A stretch of DNA of 64,000 nt from Mercurialis annua. Lineage: Eukaryota; Streptophyta; Magnoliopsida; Malpighiales; Euphorbiaceae. Shown in pieces: positions 12,476 through 24,726 of this stretch. The notes under the pieces were generated by a model. It did no database searches and was not told the origin of the DNA. It saw only the letters and a program-made list of their open reading frames with translations. The translations under genes were made by a program, and so were the position numbers. Every line of letters starts with the position of its first letter. The stretch's first letter is position 1. The stretch covers positions 36,277,665-36,341,664 of the forward strand of contig NC_065570.1 of the NCBI RefSeq assembly GCF_937616625.2, given 5' to 3'.

Positions 12476-15100
12476 GTGTGCGTGAAAAGTGACGCTAGAT
12501 TAGTATGTCACGTCTCAATTCTCTTTAGCGTGCGGTTCCGATTACCTAAGCATGGTCAGGTTATATTACGTAAAGTTTGCCTGACAAGTGACGCTAGATT
12601 AGCATGTCGCGTCTCAAGTCACTTTAACTCGTCGTTTGGATTACCATGCTTATGTTGCGTCACAAGTCTCTCTGACGCGTCGTTTCGATTACCTAAGAAT
12701 GGTTAGGTCATATTATGCAAGTGTGCGTGAAAAATGACAATAGATTAGTATGTCTCGTCTCACGTCTATTTAACGCGTCGTTCCGATTACCTAAGCATGG
12801 TTAGGTCATATTACGCAAAGTGTGCGTGAAAAGTAACAATAAATTAGTATGTCGCGTCACACGTTTATTTAACGCGCCGTTCCGATAACCTAAGGAAGGT
12901 TAGGTTATATTACGCAAAGTGTGCGTGAAGCGTTCCGCTAAATAAGTATGTCGCGACTCAGTTCTCTTTAACGCGTTGTTCTGATTACCTAAGCATGGTT
13001 AGGTTATATTACGCAAACTGTGCATGAAAAGTAACAATAAATCAGTATGTCGCGTCAAACGTCTATTTAACGCGCCCTTTCGATAACCTAAGCATGGTTA
13101 GGTCATATTACGCAAACTGTGAGCGAAAAGTAACAATAAATCAGTATGTCGTGTCACACTTCAGTTTAACGCGTGGTTTCGATTACCTAAGCATGGTTAG
13201 GTTATATTACGCAAAGTGTGCGTGGAAAGTTATGCTAGATTAGTATTTCACGTTTTAATTCTCTTCAACGCGTTGTACCGATTAGCTAAGCATGGTTAGG
13301 TTAGGTTACGTAGAGTGTCGTGAAAAGTGACGTTTGATTAGTATGTCACGTCTTAAGTCTCTTTTACGCGTCTTTCCGATTACCTAATCATGGTTAGGTT
13401 GTATTACGCAAAGTGTGCGTGAAAAGGGACGTTAGATTAGTATGGCGCGTCTCAAGTCTCTTTATCGCGTGTTCCGATTACCTAAGCATTGTTAGATTAT
13501 ATTACGCAAAGTGTGCATGAAAAGTGACACTAGATTAGTATGTAGTGTCTCAACTCTCTTTAATGCGTCGTTCTAATTACCTAAGCATGGTTAGGTTATA
13601 TTACGCAAAGTGTGCGTGAAAAGTGACAATAGATCACTATCTCGCTTCTCAAGTCTCTTTAACGCGTCGTTCCGATTACCTAAGCGTGGTTAAGTTATAT
13701 TGCGCAATGTGTGCGTGAAAACCTGTTGCTAGGTTAGAATGTCGCGTCTCAAGTCTCTTTAACGCGTCGTTCCGATTACCTAAGCATGGTTAGGTTATAT
13801 TACGCAAAATGTGCGTAAAAAGTGACGCTAGATTAGTATTGCGCGTTTGAAGTCACTTTAATGCGTCGTTTCGATTATTATGCTTATGTTGCGTCACAAG
13901 TGTCTCTAATGCGTCGTTCTGATTACCTAAGCATGGTTAGGTTATATTACGCAAAGTGTGCTTGAAAAGTGAAAATTGATTAGTATGTCGCATCTCAAGT
14001 CTCTTTAACGCGTCATTCCTATTACCTAAGCATGGTTAGGTTATTTTACACAAAATTTGTGTGAAAAGTGACGCTAGGCTTGTATGTCGCGTCTGAAGTC
14101 CCTTTAACGCGTGTTCTGATTATCTAAGCATGTTTAGGTTATACTACGCTAAGTGTGCGTGAAAAGTGACGCTAGATTTGTATGTCACGTCTCAAGTCTG
14201 TTTAACGCGTCGTTCCCATTACCAAAGCATGGTTATGTTATATTATGCCAAGTGCGCGTTAAGTCGCTAGATTATTATGTCGGGTCACAAGTATCCTTAA
14301 CGCGTTATTACGATTACTTAAGCATGCTTAAGTTATATTACGCAAAGTGTGCTTAAAAAGTGACTTTAGATTAGTATGGCGCGTCTCAAGTCTCTTTAAC
14401 GTATCGTTTCGATTACCATGCTTATGTCACTTTACAAGTCTCTCTAACACGTCGTTCCGATTACCAAAGCATGGTTAGGTTGTATTACACAAAGTGTGCG
14501 TGAAAAGTGACAATAGATTAGTATGTCAGGTTGTGAGTGTCATTAACATGCCGTTCAGATTACCTATGCATGGTTAGGTTATTTTATGCAAAGTGTGCAT
14601 GAAAAGTGACGCTAGATTAGTATGTCGCGTCTCAAGTCTCTTTAACGCGTCGTTCCGATTACAAAAGCATGGTTAGGTTATATTACGCAATATGCGCGTG
14701 CAAACAGTTGCTAGGTTAGTATGTCGTGTCTCAAGTCTCTTTAATGTATCGTTTCGATTACCATGCTTATGTCGCTTTACAAGTCTCTGTAACACGTCTT
14801 CCGATTACCAAAGCATGGTTAGGTTATATTACGCAAAGTGTGCGTGAAAATTGACAATAAATTAGTATGTCGCGTTGCAAGTGTCTTTACCGTGCCGTTC
14901 CGCTTACCTAAGCATGGTTCGGTTATTTTACGCGAAGTGTGCGTGAAAAGGGACGCTAGATTAGTATGTCGCATCTCAACTCTCTTTAACGCGTCGTTCC
15001 GATTACCTAAGCATGGCTAGGTTATATTACGCAACAAGTCTCTTTATCACGTTGTTCCGATTTCCTAATCTTGATTAGGTTGTATTACGCAGATTAGTAT
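12476..15100 (+). repeat. Segmental satellite block with two inverted copies
   Basis: The order of variants is tctctttagcgtgcggtt, gcctgacaagtgacgc, ttgcgtcacaagtctctc, gtcacacgtctatttaac-type monomers, gtatgtagtgtctcaa, aacctgttgctaggttag, gctaagtgtgcgtg and cctaatcttgattagg. It is repeated as the reverse complement at 43440-46430 and again at 61270-63980. Its left two-thirds are also repeated in direct orientation at 40464-42240. The longest forward frame (12476-12706) and its reverse counterparts are read-through of this shared block. Confidence 0.8.
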
Positions 15101-16652
15101 GGCGTGTTTCAAGTAGCTTTAACGCGTCGTTTCGATTACTGTTCTTATGTCGTGTTAGAAGTGTCTCTAACGCGTCGTTCTTATTAGCTAAGCATGGTTC
15201 GGTTATATTACGCAAAGTGTGCGTGAAAAGTGACAATAAATTAGTTTGTCGTGTCTCAAGTCTCTTTAACGCGTCGTTCCGATTACCTATGCATGGTTAG
15301 GTTATTTTATGCGAGATTAGTATGTCGTGTCTCGAGTCTTTTTAATGTGTATTCCAATTACCTAAGCATGAATAGGTTATATTACGTAAAGAGTGCGTGA
15401 AAAGTGAAACTAGATTAGTATGTCGCGTCTCAAGTCTCTTTAACGCGTTGTTCCGATTACCTAAGCATGGTTAGGTTATATTACTCAAAGTGTGCGTGAA
15501 AACTGGCGCTAGATAAATATGTCGTTACTCAAGTCTCTTTAACGCGTTATTTCAATTTCCTAAAAATGGTTAGGTTATATTACGCAAAGCGTGCGTAAAA
15601 AGTGACGCTAGATTAGTATTGCGCATTTCAAGTCTCTTTAATGCGTCGTTTCGATTACCATGCTTAGGTCGCGTAACAAGTGTCTCTTTAATGCGTGAAA
15701 AGTGACGCTAGACTAGTATGTCGTGTCACAAGTCTCTCTAACGCGTCGTTCCAATTACCTAAGCATGGTTAGGTTATAATAAGCAAACTGTGCGTGAAAA
15801 GTGACGCTAGATTAGTATGTCGCATCTCAAGTCTCTCTAATGCTTCATTCCGATTACCTAACATGGTTATATTACGCAAATTGTGTGTGAAAAGCGACAA
15901 TAGATTTGCATGTCGTGTCTCAATTCTCTGTAGCGCGTCGTTTCGATTACCATGCTTATGTCGCGTCACAAGTCTCTCTAACGCGTCGTTCCAATTACCT
16001 AAGCATGGTTAGGTTATATTACACAAAGTGTGCGTGAAATGTGAAAATAGATTAGTATGTCTTGTCCCATGTCTCTTTAACGCGTCGTTCCGATTACCTA
16101 AGCATGGTTAGGTTATATTATGCAATGTGTGCATGAACACTGTTGCTAGGTTAATATGTCGTGTCTCAATTCTCTTTAATGCTTCGTTCCGATTACCTAA
16201 GCATGGTTAGGTTATATTACGCAAACTGTGCGTGAAAAGTGACGCTAGATTAGTATGTCGCGTCTTAAGTCGCTTTGACGCGTCGTTCCGATTACCTAAG
16301 CATGGTTAGATTATGTTACGCAAAGCGTGCGTAAAAAGTGATGCTAGATTAGTATGGCGCGTTTCAAGTTTCTTTATCGCGTCGCTTCGATTACCATGCT
16401 TATGTCGCGTCACAAGTGTCTCTAACGCATCGTTCTGATTACCTAAGCATGATTAGATTATATTACGCAAAGTGTGCGTGAAAAGTGACAATATAATGTA
16501 TGTCATGTCTCAAGTCTCTATAACTCGTCGTTTCGATTACCTATGCATGGTTAGGTTATTTAACGCAAAGTGTGCGTGAAAAGGGACGCTTAGTATGTCG
16601 CTTCTCTAGTCCCTTTAGAGAGTATTCCGATTACCTAAGCATTGTTAGGATA

Positions 16653-16654
16653 TA
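16653..16654. repeat. TA target-site duplication, left
   Basis: The left copy of the dinucleotide TA flanks the MITE; the right copy is at 16937-16938. Removing the element and one TA restores aggatatataacgc, exactly as seen at the paralogous empty site near 1630. Confidence 0.93.
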
Positions 16655-16936
16655 CTCCCTCCGTCCCAATAGAGTTGTCCACTTTGAGAAATTTTTTTGT
16701 CCCAAAATTCTTGTCCACTTTTAAAAAGTAATTAACTTTTACACCTAATTTTCTATATTACCCCTATAAAAGATCCACTAATGAGTAAATTAGAAGTAAA
16801 TAGTAAGTGGACCCTATATTAAATAGGGTTATGACAAGAAAAGTAAGAAAAAGTTTACAAAACCTATAAACAATAATTGCTTTTCTTAAACTGTGTGATA
16901 AAGGCAAAGTGGACAACTCTATTGGGACGGAGGGAG
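16655..16936. mobile_element. Stowaway-like MITE (Tc1/mariner type, non-autonomous)
   Basis: This is a 282-bp insert with 32-bp perfect terminal inverted repeats (16655-16686 and 16905-16936). It starts ctccctccgtcccaatag and is flanked by a TA direct repeat (16653-16654 and 16937-16938). These termini and the TA target match the Stowaway superfamily of plant miniature elements, which are mobilised by mariner-like transposases. The interior is AT-rich, has no open frame of note, and holds a degenerate internal copy of the terminus (gtcccaaaattcttgtcc, starting at 16699). The pre-insertion sequence aggatatataacgc is preserved at about 1630 in the paralogous copy. A 60-codon reverse frame across the element is fortuitous. 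Confidence 0.96.
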
Positions 16937-19900
16937 TATAACGCAAAGTGTGCGTGAAAAGTGACGCTAGATTAGTATGTCGCGTCTCAAGTATCTTTAA
17001 CGCGTCGTTCCGATTACCAAAGCGTGGTTATGATATATTATGCCAAGTGCGCGTTAAAAGTGTCGGTAGATTAGTATGTCGCGTCACAAGTCTCTTAAAC
17101 GCGTTGTTATGATTACCCAAGCATGGTTAAGTTATATTACGCAAAGTATGCATAAAAAGTCTCTTGAACGCATCGTTTCGATTACCATGCTTATGTCACG
17201 TTACAAGTCTCTCCAACACGTCGTCCCGATTATCAAAGCATGGTTAGGTTATATTAAGCAAAGTGTGCGTAATAAGTGACAATAGATTAGTATGTTGCGT
17301 CTCAAGTCTCTTTAATGTGTCATTCCGATTACCAGAGCATGGTTAGGTTATTTTACGCAGAGTGTGCGTGAAAAGTGACGCTAGATTTGTATGTCCCTTC
17401 TTAAGTCCCTTTAACGCGTGTTTCGAGTACCTAAGTATGGTTAGGTTATATAGCACAAAGTGTGCGTGAAAAGTGACGCTAGATTAGTATGTCGCGTCTC
17501 AAGTCTCTTTAAAGCGTCGTTCCGATTACCAAAGCATGGTTAGGTTATATTGCGCAATGTGTGCGTGAAAATTGTTGCTAGGTTAGTATGTCGCGTCTAA
17601 ACTCTCTTTAAAGCGTTGTTCCGATTACCTAATCATGGTTAGGTTGTATTACGCAATGTGTGCGTGAATAGTGACGCTACATTAATATGTCGCGTCTCAA
17701 GTATCTTTAGCGCGTCGTTATGATTACCTAAGCATGGCTAGGTTTTATTACGCAAAGCGTACGTAAAAAGTGACGCTAGATTAGTATGGCGCGTTTCAAG
17801 TGTCTTTAACGCGTCGTTTCGATTACTGTGCTTATATCGCGTCACAAGTGTGCGTATTACGATTATCTAAGCATGGTTATGTTTATATTACGAAGAGTGT
17901 GCGTGAAAAGTGACGCTAGTTTAGTATGTCGCATCTCAAGTCTCTTTAACGCGTCGTTGCGATTACCTAAGCATGGTTAGGTTATATTACGCAATGTGTG
18001 CGTGAAAAATGTTGCTAGGTTAGTATGTCGCGTCGCAAGTCTCTCTAAAGCGTCATTCAGATTATTTAAGCATGGTTAGGTCATATTACGTAAAATGTGC
18101 GTGAAAAGTAACGCTAGAATAGTATGTCGCATCTCAAGTCTCTTTAACGCGTCGTTCCGATTACCTAAGCATGGTTAGGTTATATTACGCAATGTGTGCG
18201 TGAAAACTGTTGATAGGTTAGTATGTCGCGTCACAAGTCTCTCTAACGCGTCGTTCTGATTACCAAAGCATGGTTAGGTTATATTACGCAAAATGTACCT
18301 GAAAAGTGACGCCAGAATAGTATGTCGTGTCTCAAGTCTCTTTAAAGCGTCGTTCCGATTAGCTAAGCATAGTTAGGTTATAATACGCAAAGCGTGCGTA
18401 AAAAGTGACGCTAGATTAGTATGGCACGTTTCAAGTCTCTTTAACGCGTCATTTTTATTACCATTGTCGCGTCACAAGTTTCTCTACTGTGTCGTTCTGA
18501 TTACCTATGCATGGTTATGTTATATTACGCAAAGTGTGCGTGAAAAATGACAATATATTAGTATGTCGTGTCTCAAATCTCTAAAATGCGTCGTTCCGAT
18601 TACCTAAGCATGGTTAGGTTATTTTACGCAAAGTGTGCTGAAAAGTGACGCTAGATTAGTACGTCGCGTCTCAAGTCCCTTTATCGTGTGTTCCGATTAC
18701 CTAAGCATGGTTAGGTTATATTACGCAAAGTGTGCGTCAAAAGTTATGCTAGATGGTATGTCGTGTCTCAAGTCTCTTTAACGCGTCGTTCCGATTACCA
18801 AAGCATGGTTATGTTATATTACGCCAAGTGCGCCTTAAAAGCGTCGCTAGATTAGTATGTCATGCACAAGTCTCTTTTACGCGTTGTTACGATTACCTAA
18901 GCATGGTTAAGTTATATTACGCAAAGTGTGCGTAAAAAGTGACCCTTGATTAGTACGTCACATCTCAAGTCTCTTTAATGCATCTTTTTGATTACCATGC
19001 TTATGTCACGTTACAAGCCTCTCTAACACGTCGTTCTGATTACCAAAGCATGGTTAAGTCTCTTTATCATGTCGTTCCGATTACCTTAAGCATGGTTAGG
19101 TTATTTTACGCGAAGTGTGCGTGAAAAGTGACGTTAGATTAGTATGTCGCGCTCTTAAGTCTCTTTAACGCGTCGTACCGATTACCAAAGCATGGTTCGA
19201 TTATATTACGCAATGTGTGCTTGAAAACTGTTGCTAGGTTAGTATGTCGATCTCAAGTCTCTTTAAAACGTCGTTCCAATTACCTAATCATGGTTAGGTC
19301 GTATTACACAAAGTGTGCATGAAAAGTGATGCTAGATTAGTATGTCGCATCTCATGTTTCTTAAACGCGTCGATCCAGTCACCTAAGCATGGTTAGGTTA
19401 TATTACGCAAAGCGTCCGTATAAAGTGGCGCTAGATTAGAATGGCGCGTTTCAAGTCTCTTTCACGCGTCGTTTTGATTACGGTGCTTATATCCCGTCAC
19501 AAGTGTCTCTAACGCGTCGTTCATATACCTAATCAGGGTTAAGTTATATTACGCAAAGTTTGCGTGAAAAGTGACAATAGATTAGTATGTTGTGTCTCAA
19601 GTCACTTTAACGCGTCGTTCCGATTACCTAGGCATGGTTAAGTTATTTTACGAAAAGTGTGTGTGAAAAGTGACGCTAGATTAGTATGTCGCGTCTCAAG
19701 TCTCTTTAGCGCGTCGTCTCAAGTGTCTTTAAAGCGTCTTTCTGATTACCTAATCATGGTTAGGTTGTATTATGCAAAATGTGCGTGAAAAGTGACGGAT
19801 ATATTAGTATGTCGCGTCTCAAGTCTCTTTAACGCGTCATTTCGATTACCTAAGCATGGTTAGGTAGTGTGCGTGAAAAGTAACGCTAGATTAGTATGTC

Positions 19901-20333
19901 GCGTCTCAATTCTTTTTAACTCGTCGTTCCTATTACCTAAGCATGGTTTAGTTATATTACGCAAAGTGTAAGTGAAAAGTGACGCTAAATTGGTATGTCG
20001 GGTCTCAAGTCTCTTTAACGCGTCATTTCGATTACTGTGCTTATGTCGCGTCACAAGTGTCTCTAACGCGTCGTTCTGATTACCTATGCATGGTTAGATT
20101 ATATTACGCAAAGTGTGCGTGAAAAGTGTGCGTGAGAAGTGGCAATAGATTAACATGTTGCGTCTCAATTCTCTTTAACGCATCGTTCCGATTACCTAAG
20201 CATGATTAGGTTATTTTACGCTAAGTGTGCGTGAAAAGTGACGCTAGATTAGTATGTTGTGTCTCAAGTCTATTTAACGTGTTGTTCCAATTACCTAAGC
20301 ATGGTTAGGTTATATAACGCAATGTGTGAGTGA

Positions 20334-20989
20334 AGTGTGCGTGAAAAGTGACAATATAATGTATGTCGTGTCTCAAGTCTCTATAACTCGTCGTTTCGAT
20401 TACCTAAGCATGGTTAGGTTATTTAACGCAAAGTGTGCGGTAAAAGGGACGCTTGGTATGTCGCTTCTCGAGTCCCTTTAGAGAGTATTCCGATTACCTA
20501 AGCATGGTTAGGTTATATAACGCAAAGTGTGCGTGAAAAGTGACGCTAGATTAGTATGTCGCGTCTCAAGTATCTTTAACGCGTCGTTCCGATTGTCAAA
20601 GCATGGTTATGATATATTACGCCACAAGTCTCTTTAACCCGTTGTTATGATTACCCAAGCATGGTTAAGTTATATTACGCAAAGTATGCGTAAAAAGTCT
20701 CTTGAACGCATCGTTTCGAATACCATGCTTATGTCACGTTACAAGTCTCTCCAACACGTCGTCCCGATTACCAAAGCATGGTTAGGTTATATTATGCAAA
20801 GTGTGCGTAATAAGTGACAATAGATTAGTATGTTGCTTCGCAAGTCTCTTTAATGTGTCATTCCGATTACCTAAGCATGGTTAGGTTATTTTACGCAGAG
20901 TGTGCGTGAAAAGTGACGCTAGATTAGTATGTCCCTTCTTAAGTCCCTTTAACGCGTGTTTCGCTTACCTAAGTATGGTTAGGTTATAT
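20334..20989 (+). repeat. Third, partial copy of the 4-kb segment
   Basis: From gtgtgcgtgaaaagtgac onward this repeats about 1446-2150 and 16480-17460 (without the MITE). It includes ccctttagagagtattcc, the gaacgcatcgtttcga short monomer and tatgtcccttcttaag. Its equivalent of the MITE target near 20512 reads aggttatataacgc and is empty. At about 20990 it passes without a break into the first unit of the 1789-bp array, so it looks like the ancestral flank of that array. Confidence 0.8.
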
Positions 20990-21150
20990 AGCACAAAGCG
21001 TGCGTGAAAAGTGACGCTAAATTAGTATGTCGCGTCTCAATTCTCTTTAAAGCGTCGTTCCGATTACCAAAGCATGGTTAGGTTATATTGCGCAATGTGT
21101 GCGTGAAAACTGTTGCTTGGTTATTATGTCGCGTCTAAACTCTCTTTAAA

Positions 21151-22937
21151 GCGTTGTTCCGATTACCTAATCATGGTTAGGTTGTATTACGCAATGTGTG
21201 CGTGAAAAGTGACGCTAGATTAGTATGTCGCGTTTCAAATATCTTTAACGCGTCGTTATGATTACCAAAGCATGGCTAGGTTATATTACGCAAAGCGTAC
21301 GTAAAAAGTGACGCTATATTAGTATGGCGCGTTTCAAGTGTCTTTAACGCGTCGTTTTGATTACTGTGCTTATATCGCGTCACAAGTGTGCGTGAAAAGT
21401 GATAATAGATTAGTATGTCGCGTCTCAAGTCTCTTTAACGCGTCGTTCTTATTACCTAGGCATGGTTAAGTTATTTTACGCAAAGTGTGTTAAAACTGAC
21501 GCTAGATTGGTATGTGACGTCTCAAGTCTCTTTAATGCGTATTACGATTACCTAAGCATGGTTAGGTTATATTACGAAGAGTGTGCGTGAAAAGTGACGC
21601 TAGTTTAGTATGTCGCATCTCAAGTCTCTTTAACGCGTCGTTGCGATTACCTAAGCATGGTTAGGTTATATTACGCAATGTGTGCGTGAAAACTGTTGCT
21701 AGGTTAGTATGTCGCGTCACAAGTCCCTCTAAAGCGTCGCTCCGATATTACGTAAAATGTACGTGAAAAGTAACGCTAGAATAGTATGTCGCATCTCAAG
21801 TCTCTTTAACGCGTCGTTCCGATTATCTAAGCATGGTTAGGTTATATTACGCAATGTGTGCGTGAAATGTGACGCTAGATTAGTATGGCGCGTCTCGAGT
21901 CACTTTAACTCGTCGTTCCAACCATGCTTATGTCGCGTCACAAGTCTGTGTAATGCGTCGTTCCGATTACCTAAGCATGGTTAGGTTATATTACACAAAG
22001 TGTGCGTGAAAAATGACAATAGTATGTCGCATCTTACGTCTATTTAACGCGTCGTTCCGATTACCTAAGAATGGTTAGAATATATTACGCAAAGTGTGCG
22101 TGAAAAGTAACGCTACATTAGTATGTCGCATATCAAGTCTTTTTAACGCGTCGTTTCAATTACCATGCTTATCTCGCGTCACAAGTCTCTCTAACGCGTC
22201 GTTACGATTACCTAAGCATGGTTAGGCTATATTACGCAAAGTGCGCCTGAAAAGTGACGCTAGAATAGTATATCCTACCTCAAGTCTCTCTAATGCGTCG
22301 TTCCGATTTCCTAAGCATGGTTAGGTTATATTACGCAAAGTGTGCGTGAAACGTCACAATTAATTAGTATGTCGCGTCTCAATTCGATTTAAAGCGGCGT
22401 TGCGATTACCTAACCATGCTTAGGTAATAGTACGCAAAGTTTGCTTGAAAACTGACGCTAGATTAGTATATCGCGTCTCAATTCTATTTAACGCGTTGTT
22501 CCGACTAACTAAGCATGGTTAGGTTATATTACGCAAAGTGTGCGTGAAAAGTGACGCTAGATTAGTATGTCGCGTCTCAAGTCAATTTAACGCGTCGTTC
22601 CGATTACCATGCTTATGTCGCATCACAAGTCTCTCTAACGCGTCGTTTCGATTACCTAAGCATGGGTATGTTATTATTACGCAAAGTGTGCGTGAAAAGT
22701 GACGCTAGATTAGTATACCGCGTCTCAGGTCTCTTTAACGCGTCGTTCCGATTACATAAGCATGGTTTGGTTATTTTACACAAAGTGTGCGTGAAAAGTG
22801 ACGCTAGATTAGTATGTCGCGTCTCAAGTCTCTTTAAAGCGTCGTTCCGATTACCATAGCATGGTTAGGTTATATTGCGCAATGTGTGCGTGAAAACTGT
22901 TGCTAGGTTAGTATGTCGCGTCTAAACTCTCTTTAAA
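21151..22937 (+). repeat. Higher-order repeat unit 1 (1787 bp)
   Basis: This unit is the most divergent of the complete ones, as expected at an array edge. It reads gtgataatagattag at about 21400 and has ccatgcttaggtaatag at about 22414, where later units read ccatggttacgtaatag. It retains the 147 bases (21394-21540) missing from the 4-kb duplication copies. Confidence 0.88.
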
Positions 22938-24726
22938 GCGTTGTTCCGATTACCTAATCTTGGTTAGGTTGTATTACGCAATGTGTGCGTGAAAAGTAAC
23001 GCTAGATTAGTATGTCGCGTCTCAAGTATCTTTAACGCGTCGTTATGATTACCTAAGCATGGCTAGGTTATAGTACGCAAAGCGTACGTAAAAAGTGACG
23101 CTAGATTAGTATGGCGTGTTTCAAGTGTCTTTAACGCGTCGTTTTGATTACTGTGCTTATATCGCGTCACAAGTGTGCGTGAAAATTGTTGCTAGATTAG
23201 TATGTTGCGTCTCAAGTCTCTTTAACGCGTCGTTTTTATTACCTAGGCATGGTTAAGTTATTTTATGCAAAGTGTGTGTGAAAACTGACGCTAGATTGGT
23301 ATGTGACGTCTCAAGTCTCTTTAATGCGTATTACGATTACCTAAGCATGGTTAGGTTATATTACGAAGAGTGTGCGTGAAAAGTGACGCTAGTTTAGTAT
23401 GTCGCATCTCAAGTCTCTTTAACGCGTCGTTGCGATTACCTAAGCATGGTTAGGTTATATTACGCAATGTGTGCGTGAAAACTGTTGCTAGGTTAGTATG
23501 TCGCGTCACAAGTCTCTCTAAAGCGTCGTTCCGATATTACGTAAAATGTACGTGAAAAGTAACGCTAGAATAGTATGTCGCATCTCAAGTCTCTTTAACG
23601 CGTCGTTCCGATTATCTAAGCATGGTTAGGTTATATTACGCAATGTGTGCGTGAAATGTGACGCTAGATTAGTATGGCGCGTCTCGAGTCACTTTAACTC
23701 GTCGTTCCAACCATTCTTATGTCGCGTCACAAGTCTGTGTAATGCGTCGTTCCGATTACCTAAGCATGGTTAGGTTATATTACACAAAGTGTGCGTGAAA
23801 AATGACAATAGTATGTCGCATCTTACGTCTATTTAACGCGTCGTTCCGATTACCTAAGAATGGTTAGAATATATTACGCAAAGTGTGCGTGAAAAGTAAC
23901 GCTACATTAGTATGTCGCATATCAAGTCTTTTTAACGCGTCGTTTCAATTACCATGCTTATCTCGCGTCACAAGTCTCTCTAACGCGTCGTTACGATTAC
24001 CTAAGCATGGTTAGGCTATATTACGCAAAGTGCGCCTGAAAAGTGACGCTAGAATAGTATATCCTACCAAAAGTCTCTCTAATGCGTCGTTCCGATTTCC
24101 TAAGCATGGTTAGGTTATATTACGGAAAGTGTGCGTGAAACGTCACAATTAATTATTATGTCGCGTCTCAATTCGATTTAAAGCGGCGTTGCGATTACCT
24201 AACCATGGTTACGTAATAGTACGCAAAGTTTGCTTGAAAACTGACGCTAGATTAGTATATCGCGTCTTAATTCTATTTAACGCGTTGTTCCGACTAACTA
24301 AGCATGGTTAGGTTATATTACGCAAAGTGTGCGTGAAAAGTGACGCTAGATTAGTATGTCGCGTCTCAAGTCAATTTAACGCGTCGTTCCGATTACCATG
24401 CTTATGTCGCATCACAAGTCTCTCTAACGCGTCGTTTCGATTACCTAAGCATGGGTATGTTATTATTACGCAAAGTGTGCGTGAAAAGTGACGCTAGATT
24501 AGTATACCGCGTCTCAGGTCTCTTTAACGCGTCGTTCCGATTACATAAGCATGGTTTGGTTATTTTACACAAAGTGTGCGTGAAAAGTGACGCTAGATTA
24601 GTATGTCGCGTCTCAAGTCTCTTTAAAGCGTCGTTCCGATTACCAAAGCATGGTTAGGTTATATTGCGCAATGTGTGCGTGAAAACTGTTGCTAGGTTAG
24701 TATGTCGCGTCTAAACTCTCTTTAAA
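22938..24726 (+). repeat. Higher-order repeat unit 2 (type A)
   Basis: This unit is 1789 bp. Diagnostic variants are cctaatcttggttagg at the start, the attgttgctagattag fusion monomer at about 23185, and ccattcttatgtcgcg at about 23711. It shares the first two with units 3 and 5 and the last with unit 4. Confidence 0.92.

Larger units (their letters stand above)
15980..20333 (+). repeat. 4-kb segmental duplication, copy 2 (carries transposon)
   Basis: This copy is collinear with 955-4993 apart from the 282-base insert and small changes. The left limit is where the caattacctaagcatgg monomer follows a different neighbour than in copy 1. The right limit is cgcaatgtgtgagtgaa, after which the sequence jumps back to gtgtgcgtgaaaagtgac plus aatataatgtatgtcg, restarting the same segment a third time. 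That restart is a tandem-duplication joint. Confidence 0.88.

Noticed and set aside
13290..13310. Telomere-like ttagg tracts (gttaggttaggtta at about 13296 and 41221; aacctaacctaacc at about 45606, 54171 and 63156)
   Set aside because: Each is only two adjacent copies arising from duplication within the ggttaggtt element. Plant telomeres are runs of tttaggg, which are absent.
16764..16946. 60-codon reverse frame across the MITE
   Set aside because: It spans non-coding AT-rich MITE interior and one terminal repeat. Stowaway miniature elements encode no protein, and no transposase motif is visible.
22662..22859. Near-identical open frames of 60-90 codons throughout both strands (for example at 22662, 24451, 26240, 28029, 9537 and 42232)
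   Set aside because: All are the 99-bp satellite read in one phase. They start and stop at random substitutions, appear on either strand according to array orientation, and have no ribosome-site, domain or codon-bias support.
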